From Flavobacterium sp. ASW18X (GTDB lineage Bacteria > Bacteroidota > Bacteroidia > Flavobacteriales > Flavobacteriaceae): a stretch of DNA of 64,000 bases. The notes under the pieces are model-generated. The model was not told the origin of the DNA and ran no database searches. It saw only the letters and a program-made list of their open reading frames with translations. Each line of letters starts with the position of its first letter. The first letter of the stretch is position 1. Where the stretch lies: NCBI RefSeq assembly GCF_005144745.1, contig NZ_SWKK01000012.1, positions 62,001 through 126,000 of the forward strand. The letters run 5' to 3'. The translations under genes and the position numbers were made by a program. Below are positions 34,327-41,704 of this stretch, one piece after another.

Positions 34327-36531
34327 TTAGATACGTACTACTTTATCAATACCGTTGATACCCTTTAAATTGTCGATAAGTTTTTTTAGTATGGTCTTGT
34401 TTTTTACAATTACGGTGATTTTGCCAGTGAACGTACCGCCTTCTGCACTAAAATTTAAATTACGCATGTTAACATGCATATTATCAGAGATAATGTTGGT
34501 AATCTCATTCATTAGCCCCAGGTTATCAATACCAGTAAGTTTAATGTCTGCGGAGAATTCTTCTTGGGTAGAGTCTATCCATTTGGCACTGATAATTCGG
34601 TACGCATAGTTAGACTGTAATTGTATGGCATTGGGACATGTTTTGGTATGTACCTTTATGCCATCTGTGACGCTAACAAAGCCAAAAACTGGGTCTCCAG
34701 GGATGGGATTACAGCATTTAGACAGTTTATAATTTAATTTTTCTTCCTCGCTCCCAAATACGAGCATATCGTATTTTTGGGTTATTTCTTCTTTGTCTAA
34801 ATCTTCATTTACCTGAGTACGTCTTATCTTATTTTTAAAGAAATTGATAAACGCATTGTTATACGTAGAGGTAAAGTCTTTTATTTTTTGATTGTCTATA
34901 GCGCCATTGCCAACTCGGAAAAATAAATCTAAGCTAGTTTTAAGCTTAAAATAGTTCACCATTTGGTTCACTACATCTTCATTTAAGGTAATACGTTGTG
35001 AACGCAATTTTCTGCGCAACATTTCCTTACCCTCGTCTGCAATTTCTTTTTTCTCTTCTCTTAAGGACGATTTTATCTTTGCTCTTGCCCGTGCAGTATG
35101 GGCATAATCTAACCAGTTCTGGTTTGGCTTGCTATTACCAGAGGTAATAATTTCTACTTGGTCACCACTCTTTAATTTGGTGTTTAGGGGTACCAATTTA
35201 CCATTAACTTTTGCGCCCCTGGTTCGCATGCCAATTTCCGTGTGGATGTGAAATGCAAAATCTAATGGCGAGGCTCCTTTTGGTAAGGATTTTAGTTCTC
35301 CTTTTGGAGTGAAAACAAAGATTTCTTTGCTGTAAAGGTTTAATTTAAATTCTTCTACAAAATCTACAGCATTAGTGTTAGAACTCTCTAAAGCCTCTTG
35401 TAGGCGGTTTAACCATTCCTCAATACCTTGCTCGTTTTGGGCGCCATGTTTGTATTTAAAGTGAGCCGCGTATCCTTTCTCTGCAATTTCATGCATACGC
35501 TCACTACGTATTTGTACTTCTACCCATTTGCCTTGCGGTCCCATTACGGTAATATGCAGGGCTTCATAACCTGTGGATTTTGGAGAGGTTATCCAATCTC
35601 TTAAGCGTACAGGGTTAGGTGTAAAGTGGTCTGTAACAATAGAATAGATTTTCCATGCTAAGAATTTTTCATTTTTACGGTCAGACTTATAGATGATTCT
35701 TATGGCGAATTTGTCATATACTTCATCAAAACCAATATTCTGTGCCATCATTTTTCTTCTTATAGAAAAGATGGATTTCATTCGCCCTTTAATATGATAA
35801 TTTAGGCCTTCATCGTCCAAAGCATCCTCAATGACCTTGGTAAAATCTTGTATGTAACGCTGTTGTTCTTCTTCGGTATCTTCAATTTTATTAAAGATGT
35901 CATTATAAACCTCTGGTTCGGTGTATTTTAAACTTAGGTCCTCTAAGTGTGTTTTAATATTATATAATCCAATTCTATGGGCTAAAGGCGCATAAATATA
36001 AAGTGTTTCTGAAGCAATTTTAACCTGTTTATGCTCTGGCATGGAATCCATAGTGAGCATATTGTGGTAGCGGTCTGCAATTTTTATAATGATTACCCTA
36101 ACATCATCATGCAGCGTCAGCAACATTTTACGAAAGTTTTCCGCTTGCTGACTAATATTCATGTCTTTTTTAAGGTGGGCAATTTTGGTAAGACCATCTA
36201 CTATGCGGGCTACAGTTTCTCCAAATAGTCTTTCTAAATCAGCTAAAGTATATTCCGTATCCTCTACAACATCATGCAATAGAGCGGAAGCTATTGAAAT
36301 AGCATCTAGACCAATTTCTGAGGCTACAATTTTAGCAACGGCTATTGGATGAAAGATGTAGGCCTCCCCAGATTTTCTACGCTGGTTTTTGTGGGCATCT
36401 ACGGCAACATCAAAGGCAGAGCGTATCAATTTTTTGTCCTCATCGGTCAATGTTTGATAGCTAATGCGCAGCAATTCTTTGTATTGCTGTGCAATTTCTT
36501 TGTTTTCTTTTTCTATTGCAGCTTCCGTCAT
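34327..36531 (-). CDS. spoT: Bifunctional (p)ppGpp synthetase/hydrolase (RelA/SpoT)
   Basis: Long RSH enzyme of 734 residues that makes and degrades the stringent alarmone. The hydrolase HD domain has His86-Asp87 (LLHDVVED) intact, so hydrolysis is expected. The synthetase domain has GRMKSIFSIRRKM, YDKFAIRIIY and SPKSTGYEALHI. TGS (about 390-455) and C-terminal ACT domains follow, with the zinc-finger-like SKCCNPIPGDPVFG at about 625. Probably the main RSH protein of the organism. It lies 44 bases downstream of the M48 gene. Confidence 0.95.
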   Translation of the reverse strand: MTEAAIEKENKEIAQQYKELLRISYQTLTDEDKKLIRSAFDVAVDAHKNQRRKSGEAYIFHPIAVAKIVASEIGLDAISIASALLHDVVEDTEYTLADLERLFGETVARIVDGLTKIAHLKKDMNISQQAENFRKMLLTLHDDVRVIIIKIADRYHNMLTMDSMPEHKQVKIASETLYIYAPLAHRIGLYNIKTHLEDLSLKYTEPEVYNDIFNKIEDTEEEQQRYIQDFTKVIEDALDDEGLNYHIKGRMKSIFSIRRKMMAQNIGFDEVYDKFAIRIIYKSDRKNEKFLAWKIYSIVTDHFTPNPVRLRDWITSPKSTGYEALHITVMGPQGKWVEVQIRSERMHEIAEKGYAAHFKYKHGAQNEQGIEEWLNRLQEALESSNTNAVDFVEEFKLNLYSKEIFVFTPKGELKSLPKGASPLDFAFHIHTEIGMRTRGAKVNGKLVPLNTKLKSGDQVEIITSGNSKPNQNWLDYAHTARARAKIKSSLREEKKEIADEGKEMLRRKLRSQRITLNEDVVNQMVNYFKLKTSLDLFFRVGNGAIDNQKIKDFTSTYNNAFINFFKNKIRRTQVNEDLDKEEITQKYDMLVFGSEEEKLNYKLSKCCNPIPGDPVFGFVSVTDGIKVHTKTCPNAIQLQSNYAYRIISAKWIDSTQEEFSADIKLTGIDNLGLMNEITNIISDNMHVNMRNLNFSAEGGTFTGKITVIVKNKTILKKLIDNLKGINGIDKVVRI

Positions 36532-36575
36532 AGTAAATTAAAATTACGTCAATCTTTATTTGGAAGCAACAAAAA

Positions 36576-37808
36576 TTATGCCTTAAGATTTCTAATGCGT
36601 TCTACAAGCGGAGGATGGGAATAATACATGAAAACGTAAGCTGGGTGGGGACTCAAATTACTTAGGTTATTTTTAGATAATTTTTTTAAAGAACTGATGA
36701 GCGGTTGTGCGGCATATGTTTCTTTGGCATAATTATCTGCTTGAAACTCGAATTTTCTAGACAGATAATTCATCACCAAACCAGTAAGGGTAGAAATAGG
36801 GCTGTATAGCAGTCCAAAAGCAAGTAGCGCAGCGTGGTAGCTTGGTATTTGGACTTTTATGGCTTTGGATAAATCTGGATTGTTGATGAATAACGAAAGA
36901 ACAAAAAGGGTAAAACCTGTCGTTAATACAGATGCCAATAAGTTAACTACAATATGTCTTTTTTTATAATGCCCAACTTCGTGCGCTAAAACGGCAACTA
37001 TTTCTTCTTGTTCCAAATCATTTAGTAAAGTATCAAACAAGGTCACGCGCTTTTGTTTGCCAAAACCAGAAAAATAGGCGTTGGCTTTAGTAGACCTTTT
37101 AGAGCCATCTATTACAAAAATGTTTTGTAATTGAAAACCAACTTTTTGAGCATAATTTTCAATCTTCAATTTTAATGTACCAGAACCTAAAGGTTCTTGC
37201 TTGTTAAATAATGGAACGATTAATTTGCTGTAAAATAAGTTTATAACAAGCATAAAGACTATAAAAACTCCCCATACGTAGAGCCAAAATTGAACACCAG
37301 CCCATTGTAAAAACCATATTAGAATGCTTAATAAGGCACTGCCAAAAACTATGGTTAATCCCCATCCTTTAAAAATATCTGTTACAAAAGTGGTTATCGT
37401 GGTTTTATTAAAACCAAACTTACTTTCTATTTTAAAGGTTTGGTAGTATGCAAATGGGATGGCAGCCAAGTTGCCTACAAAAAAAAGAATACCAAAAAAT
37501 AATAAAGCTAGAACGTAGGGGTTGTCTGTATAAATACGTAAAGTTTGGTCTAACCAATTAAAACCACCAATCAATAGAAAAATAAGGGTGCTAAAAAAGG
37601 AAAACGCTTTTTGCAAAAAGCCAAAAGAATAATTGGCATTCTGGTAGTTTTTGGCTTTGCGGTATTCTTCTTGGTCAAAAACATCTGCCAGTTCTGGGGG
37701 AACTTTTTGTAGAAAGCTTTTGTGGTTTAATACCTCTAAAACCGTTTCAATTAAGTATTGTATCAGTAAAATTAATACGATACAATAAAAAAGGATGTTG
37801 GTATCCAT
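36576..37808 (-). CDS. M48 family metallopeptidase (Ste24-like CAAX-type protease)
   Basis: Polytopic membrane zinc protease of 410 residues. It has His276-Glu277-x-x-His280 (HEVGHYKKRH) and the third ligand region EFQADNYA about 70 residues later, in the FEFQAD form typical of Ste24. The N-terminal M48 domain with about four helices precedes the catalytic core. Bacteria do not prenylate CAAX proteins, so the substrates are probably misfolded or damaged membrane proteins. It begins 3 bases after the TrmH-type gene. Confidence 0.9.
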   Translation of the reverse strand: MDTNILFYCIVLILLIQYLIETVLEVLNHKSFLQKVPPELADVFDQEEYRKAKNYQNANYSFGFLQKAFSFFSTLIFLLIGGFNWLDQTLRIYTDNPYVLALLFFGILFFVGNLAAIPFAYYQTFKIESKFGFNKTTITTFVTDIFKGWGLTIVFGSALLSILIWFLQWAGVQFWLYVWGVFIVFMLVINLFYSKLIVPLFNKQEPLGSGTLKLKIENYAQKVGFQLQNIFVIDGSKRSTKANAYFSGFGKQKRVTLFDTLLNDLEQEEIVAVLAHEVGHYKKRHIVVNLLASVLTTGFTLFVLSLFINNPDLSKAIKVQIPSYHAALLAFGLLYSPISTLTGLVMNYLSRKFEFQADNYAKETYAAQPLISSLKKLSKNNLSNLSPHPAYVFMYYSHPPLVERIRNLKA

Positions 37809-37811
37809 GGT

Positions 37812-38609
37812 TTAGTTGAATCCGCGTTGGCGCTTCGCCTCAAAGATAAGAATTGCTGCGGATACAGACACATTCATACTATCAATTTCACCCTGCATAG
37901 GAATAATAATGTTTTGCGTAGAAGCTGCTAACCAATTGTCTGATAAACCTGTAGCCTCTGTCCCTACAACAATGGCAGCGGCTTTACTATAATCAATTTC
38001 TACATAATTTTTAGAAGCGCTAAGAGCAGCACAATAGATAGCAATATGCTTTTCTTTAAGAAAATTCAATATCTCTTTGGTAGACCCCATACCTATTTGT
38101 GTGGTAAAAGAACAACCTACACTAGAACGGATTGTATTGGGATTGTAAATATCTGTTTTTGGGTTTGCAATTAAAACCGCATCTATATTCGCCGCATCTG
38201 CCGTACGTAATAAAGCACCTATATTGCCTGGTTTTTCTGGAGCTTCTGCAACAAGGATAAGCGGATTGTCTGTAAGTTCTAAATTATTTAAAGTATGGCT
38301 TTTTGTATGTGCTAAGGCTACTATACCTTCAGTGGTATCCCTATGTGCAATTTTTTGGTACACTTCTTTGCTCACCCCAATAACTTCTTTAGCCGGGTAA
38401 TTAATTAGGATTGAAGTGTCTGTTAAAATTGCATCGCAAAATAATATAGTTTCTAGTTGATAACCGCCTTTTAGGGCTAAGGATAATTCTCGTATCCCTT
38501 CTATCATAAATAATCCAGATTTTTTACGTTCTCTAGATTTGTCCTTTATTTGTACGAGCTTCTTAACCAGGGGATTATTTGGGCTACTGATGTATTTGGC
38601 GCTTTCCAT
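37812..38609 (-). CDS. TrmH/SpoU family RNA methyltransferase
   Basis: SAM-dependent 2'-O-ribose methyltransferase of the knotted SPOUT fold, 265 residues. It has an N-terminal substrate-binding domain (YISSPNNPLVKKLVQIKDKS, 5-24) and the three C-terminal motifs: GALLRTADAANIDAVL, VVGTEATGLS and IPMQGEIDSMNVSVSAAI. This domain arrangement matches the 23S rRNA methyltransferase group (RlmB/TsnR-like), but the target cannot be named. A -7 box ends four bases before the ATG and a dyad spans the start; both are listed separately. Confidence 0.88.
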   Translation of the reverse strand: MESAKYISSPNNPLVKKLVQIKDKSRERKKSGLFMIEGIRELSLALKGGYQLETILFCDAILTDTSILINYPAKEVIGVSKEVYQKIAHRDTTEGIVALAHTKSHTLNNLELTDNPLILVAEAPEKPGNIGALLRTADAANIDAVLIANPKTDIYNPNTIRSSVGCSFTTQIGMGSTKEILNFLKEKHIAIYCAALSASKNYVEIDYSKAAAIVVGTEATGLSDNWLAASTQNIIIPMQGEIDSMNVSVSAAILIFEAKRQRGFN

Positions 38610-38618
38610 GCGCCAAAT
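38594..38618. repeat. Perfect 9-bp dyad spanning the trmH-type start codon
   Basis: ATTTGGCGC (38594-38602) and GCGCCAAAT (38610-38618) flank a 7-base spacer that contains the ATG. One arm overlaps the -7 box and the other lies in codons 3-6. The position suggests an operator or start-site hairpin. Confidence 0.45.
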
Positions 38619-38621
38619 GTA
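38614..38621 (-). promoter_or_regulatory. -7 promoter box directly before the trmH-type gene
   Basis: Reads TACATTTG on the minus strand (exact TAnnTTTG), with only GCGC between it and the ATG; a leaderless transcript is expected. Confidence 0.45.
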
Positions 38622-38681
38622 CTTATTCCTGTAAACTATTCCAGTGCTTTACGACCAAAGCAAAAACTACAATAACAAAGC

Positions 38682-39485
38682 ATGAAACAACTTACGCTAT
38701 GGGTGTGGGTACTTATTTTTGTATCCTGTCAACCTAAAAAAAAGGAATCTGAAATTAGCAATGTATCCGAGGAGACTACACAAAAAGAAGTTCTTCATAA
38801 GTATCCGGAAGCCTTAGAACAGGTATTAGAAGCGCATGGCGGATTGGTTAGTTGGAAAAAGCAACGCACCTTAAGTTTTACTATTCCAAAACCCGATAAT
38901 GAAGAAGTACACACTGTCGATTTAAAAACAAGGATGGATAAGATTGAAACACCTGCGTATGATATAGGGTTTGATGGCCATAATCCATGGTTTTTAGCTA
39001 AAGAAGGAGCGTTTAAGGGTAATGCTGAATTTTACCACAACCTGATGTTCTATTTTTATGCCATGCCTTTTGTGTTGGCGGATGATGGAATAAATTATGC
39101 AGAAACTGAACCATTGGAAGTTGAAGGTGTAATGTACCCCGGCGTTAAAATTACCTATAATGAAGGCGTTGGCACCTCTTTTAAGGACGAATATTATTTG
39201 CATTATGATGCCAACACATATAAGATGAAGTGGTTAGGGTATACCGTTACGTATAGGACTGGCGAAAAGTCTGAAAAAGTGAGTTGGATAAACTATAAAG
39301 AATGGGATAGCTTTAATGGCGTAGTATTACCTACAACTATAGCATGGCACAAAAGCGAAGGAAGAAAAATCATGGAAGAACGAAATGCAGTGTCGTTTAA
39401 GGCTATTAGTTTAAGCGAACAAGCCAAACCAATAGCGTTTTATGCTAAACCAAAGGCGGGTGAATTTTATGTAAAACCAGAATAA
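38682..39485 (+). CDS. DUF6503-type lipoprotein
   Basis: Exported lipoprotein of 267 residues: signal MKQLTLWVWVLIFVSC with lipid Cys16, then a charged linker. The mature domain opens with VLEAHGGLVSWKKQRTLSF, the characteristic start of flavobacterial DUF6503/LolA-like beta-sheet proteins, and continues with alternating strands to the end. LolA/LolB-like folds bind lipid or acyl chains, but no function is known for this group. It converges on the EEP gene with no bases between the two stops. Confidence 0.75.
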   Translation: MKQLTLWVWVLIFVSCQPKKKESEISNVSEETTQKEVLHKYPEALEQVLEAHGGLVSWKKQRTLSFTIPKPDNEEVHTVDLKTRMDKIETPAYDIGFDGHNPWFLAKEGAFKGNAEFYHNLMFYFYAMPFVLADDGINYAETEPLEVEGVMYPGVKITYNEGVGTSFKDEYYLHYDANTYKMKWLGYTVTYRTGEKSEKVSWINYKEWDSFNGVVLPTTIAWHKSEGRKIMEERNAVSFKAISLSEQAKPIAFYAKPKAGEFYVKPE

Positions 39486-40307
39486 TTAAAACTGTATTAG
39501 TATAGGTAAATGGTCCGAAGGGTAAAGTAAATTTGCTCTTCGGTCATCTATGGTGCGATAGGTTTTTGGTTTCAAATTTTTGGTCAGTATGTAATCAATT
39601 CTTCGGTCTAAAGGATGGGTTAGGTTAAATGCATTGTACGTACCAAAAGGACCATACACTTTTTCAGAGTTACGGTAGGCGTCTTCTAATTCTTCTATCA
39701 ATATTGTTATTGGTGGTTGTTCTGGACTAGCATTTAAATCGCCCATAACAACAACTCGTTCCCCTTCTATTTTAAGCGCATGTATAAGTTTTAGGATTAG
39801 TTTAGACGAAGCAATTCTTGCTTGCTCCCCAAGATGGTCATAATGGCAATTAAAAACATATAGGTCTTGACCTGTATTTTTTTCCTTAAAATGGGCAAAA
39901 GTGGTTATCCGTTCCATGGCGGCATCCCATCCAACGCTTACCTTTTCTGGAGTATCAGATAACCAATATGTTTTGGTCTTGATTAAAGAAACCTTAGTAG
40001 TGTCGTAAAAAATTGGAGCGTATTCACCCTTAGTATTTCCGTCTTCTCTACCAACACCAACATATTGATAGCCACTTAGATTGGAATCTAAAAAAACTAC
40101 TTGATTATTCAGGGCTTCTTGTACACCAAGTATAGTAGGTTGGTAAAAGTTAATCAATTGGGCAACTTCATTTTTTCTATGTTCCCACCAGTTTTCTTTA
40201 TCCTCTGGATTGTTATATCTAATGTTATAGGTCATAGCTGTAGTTTGCCCTAAAGCAACTATAGTGATATTTAGTAGTAGAAGCGATGTTAAGATTCTCT
40301 TGGTCAT
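39486..40307 (-). CDS. Secreted endonuclease/exonuclease/phosphatase family protein
   Basis: Metal-dependent phosphodiesterase fold (DNase I/sphingomyelinase superfamily), 273 residues after a signal peptide (SLLLLNITIVALGQ). Active-site elements are visible: MTYNIRYNN near the start, GVQEA with the metal Glu, CHYDHLG, GDLNASPEQ, RRIDYILT and the final SDHLPI. The substrate may be a nucleic acid, phospholipid or sugar phosphate; secretion suggests extracellular phosphate scavenging, which is inference. The ATG at 40307 was chosen because the frame upstream begins at a TTG outside the signal peptide. Confidence 0.85.
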   Translation of the reverse strand: MTKRILTSLLLLNITIVALGQTTAMTYNIRYNNPEDKENWWEHRKNEVAQLINFYQPTILGVQEALNNQVVFLDSNLSGYQYVGVGREDGNTKGEYAPIFYDTTKVSLIKTKTYWLSDTPEKVSVGWDAAMERITTFAHFKEKNTGQDLYVFNCHYDHLGEQARIASSKLILKLIHALKIEGERVVVMGDLNASPEQPPITILIEELEDAYRNSEKVYGPFGTYNAFNLTHPLDRRIDYILTKNLKPKTYRTIDDRRANLLYPSDHLPILIQF

Positions 40308-40341
40308 TTTTAGTCTGTTAGGTTGATTATACACTACAAAA

Positions 40342-40377
40342 AAACCGATATGCAATAAATTATCAGCATATCGGTTT
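40342..40377 (-). terminator. Terminator after the 455-residue amidohydrolase gene
   Basis: 12-bp perfect stem (AAACCGATATGC / GCATATCGGTTT) with a 12-base loop, followed on the minus strand by eight T. Confidence 0.85.
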
Positions 40378-40398
40378 ATTAATTTTAGGCTAAATCGG

Positions 40399-41691
40399 TT
40401 ATTTTCCCGCTTCGTATTTGTCCATATAACGTTTCCATAATTTGGTTTGATGACTTTCTAAAGAAATGTCTCTACCATCAATAAAAGCCTTATCTAGTAC
40501 ATTTCCTTGCATATCTAACGCATCACCTTCAGCAATAAATAACGTAGCACTCTTGCCCACTTCTAACGTTCCGTAAGCATTATCTATGCCTAGAATTTTG
40601 GCGTTATTACCAGTGATGATTGCTAATGCCTTTTCTTTATCCATACCTTGAGCTACAATCTGCCCCGCATAAAATGGCAAATTCCTTGTTTGAAAGTTTG
40701 CAGCATCTGCATTTTGCATGCCTACCAAAAGACCAGCATCGGCCAAAATTTTTGGTAATTTGTAAGGATAATCATAGTCGTCATCTTCAAATAGGGGTAA
40801 GTTATGGGTATGTCTTACCAAAACTGGAACGTTATGCTTTTTAAGCAAGTCCGTAGTGGCTGGCGCGTAATACCCACCAACTAACACAACAGAAGCAATA
40901 CCTGCAGCTTTTACGTTGGTTATAGCGTCTATAATTTCTTTTTCTCCATGAGCATAAACGTAAAGCTTTTTGTTCCCAGTAAACAAACCATTCATGGCTG
41001 CAAAAGCAGGATTTTCCTCTACTGATTTTCCTTTATTATAGGCCGCAGCATTAGCTAAAAATTCCTTTACCTGCGTTACGTTTTTATCATAATCTTTGTC
41101 TGGTCTGTATCCTCTAGGTTCCCCCATCCACCAGCGACCTCTACGGTAAGAACTTGGCCAGTTTAAGTGAACACCATCATCTGTCTTAACTGCAGCGTCC
41201 TCCCAGTTCCAAGCATCAAATTGCACGATAGAAGAGGTGCCAGATATGGTGCCTCCTTGTGGGGTAACCTGTCCAATTAAAACGCCATTGGGTCTCATAC
41301 TTTCTACTACTTGAGACTCTGCGTTGTACGCTATAATACTGCGTACATGCGGAATCATTTCCCCAATTTCGTCTTGGTCTCTAGTGGGCCTAACTGCATC
41401 TATTTCTACCAAACCTAAAGATTTGGCTGGTGCAATAATGCCAGGGTAAACATGTTTACCTTCTGCACTTATGGTTTTACCTAATCTTGCAATTTTGGTA
41501 TTGGCACTGCCAACAAATTTTAGCTTGCCTTCTGCAAACATGATTAAGGAATTCTCTATAATTTCTCCATTACCTAAGTGCGCGGTGGCTCCTTCTATGG
41601 TTATGGGTTCTGATTGCGGTTGTGCTGGAGTTTGTTGGGCATGGGAATAGAAACCCAAGGCAATCACAACTACTGCAAATATTTTTTTCAT
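40399..41691 (-). CDS. Secreted amidohydrolase-like protein lacking the HxH motif
   Basis: Protein of 430 residues with a signal peptide (MKKIFAVVVIALGFYSHAQ). The amidohydrolase outer beta-domain is clear (ITIEGATAHLGNGEIIENSL at the start; GTLEVGKSATLFIAEGDALD at the end). The metal-binding HxH expected after GKHVYPGIIAP is replaced by AKSLGL, and the usual late Asp is absent, so metal catalysis is doubtful. It lies 13 bases downstream of the 978-residue amidohydrolase and is probably its partner. The ATG at 41691 gives the signal peptide; the frame extends upstream into the neighbour without one. Confidence 0.85.
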   Translation of the reverse strand: MKKIFAVVVIALGFYSHAQQTPAQPQSEPITIEGATAHLGNGEIIENSLIMFAEGKLKFVGSANTKIARLGKTISAEGKHVYPGIIAPAKSLGLVEIDAVRPTRDQDEIGEMIPHVRSIIAYNAESQVVESMRPNGVLIGQVTPQGGTISGTSSIVQFDAWNWEDAAVKTDDGVHLNWPSSYRRGRWWMGEPRGYRPDKDYDKNVTQVKEFLANAAAYNKGKSVEENPAFAAMNGLFTGNKKLYVYAHGEKEIIDAITNVKAAGIASVVLVGGYYAPATTDLLKKHNVPVLVRHTHNLPLFEDDDYDYPYKLPKILADAGLLVGMQNADAANFQTRNLPFYAGQIVAQGMDKEKALAIITGNNAKILGIDNAYGTLEVGKSATLFIAEGDALDMQGNVLDKAFIDGRDISLESHQTKLWKRYMDKYEAGK

Positions 41692-41704
41692 TTCTGGTTG
41701 AATT

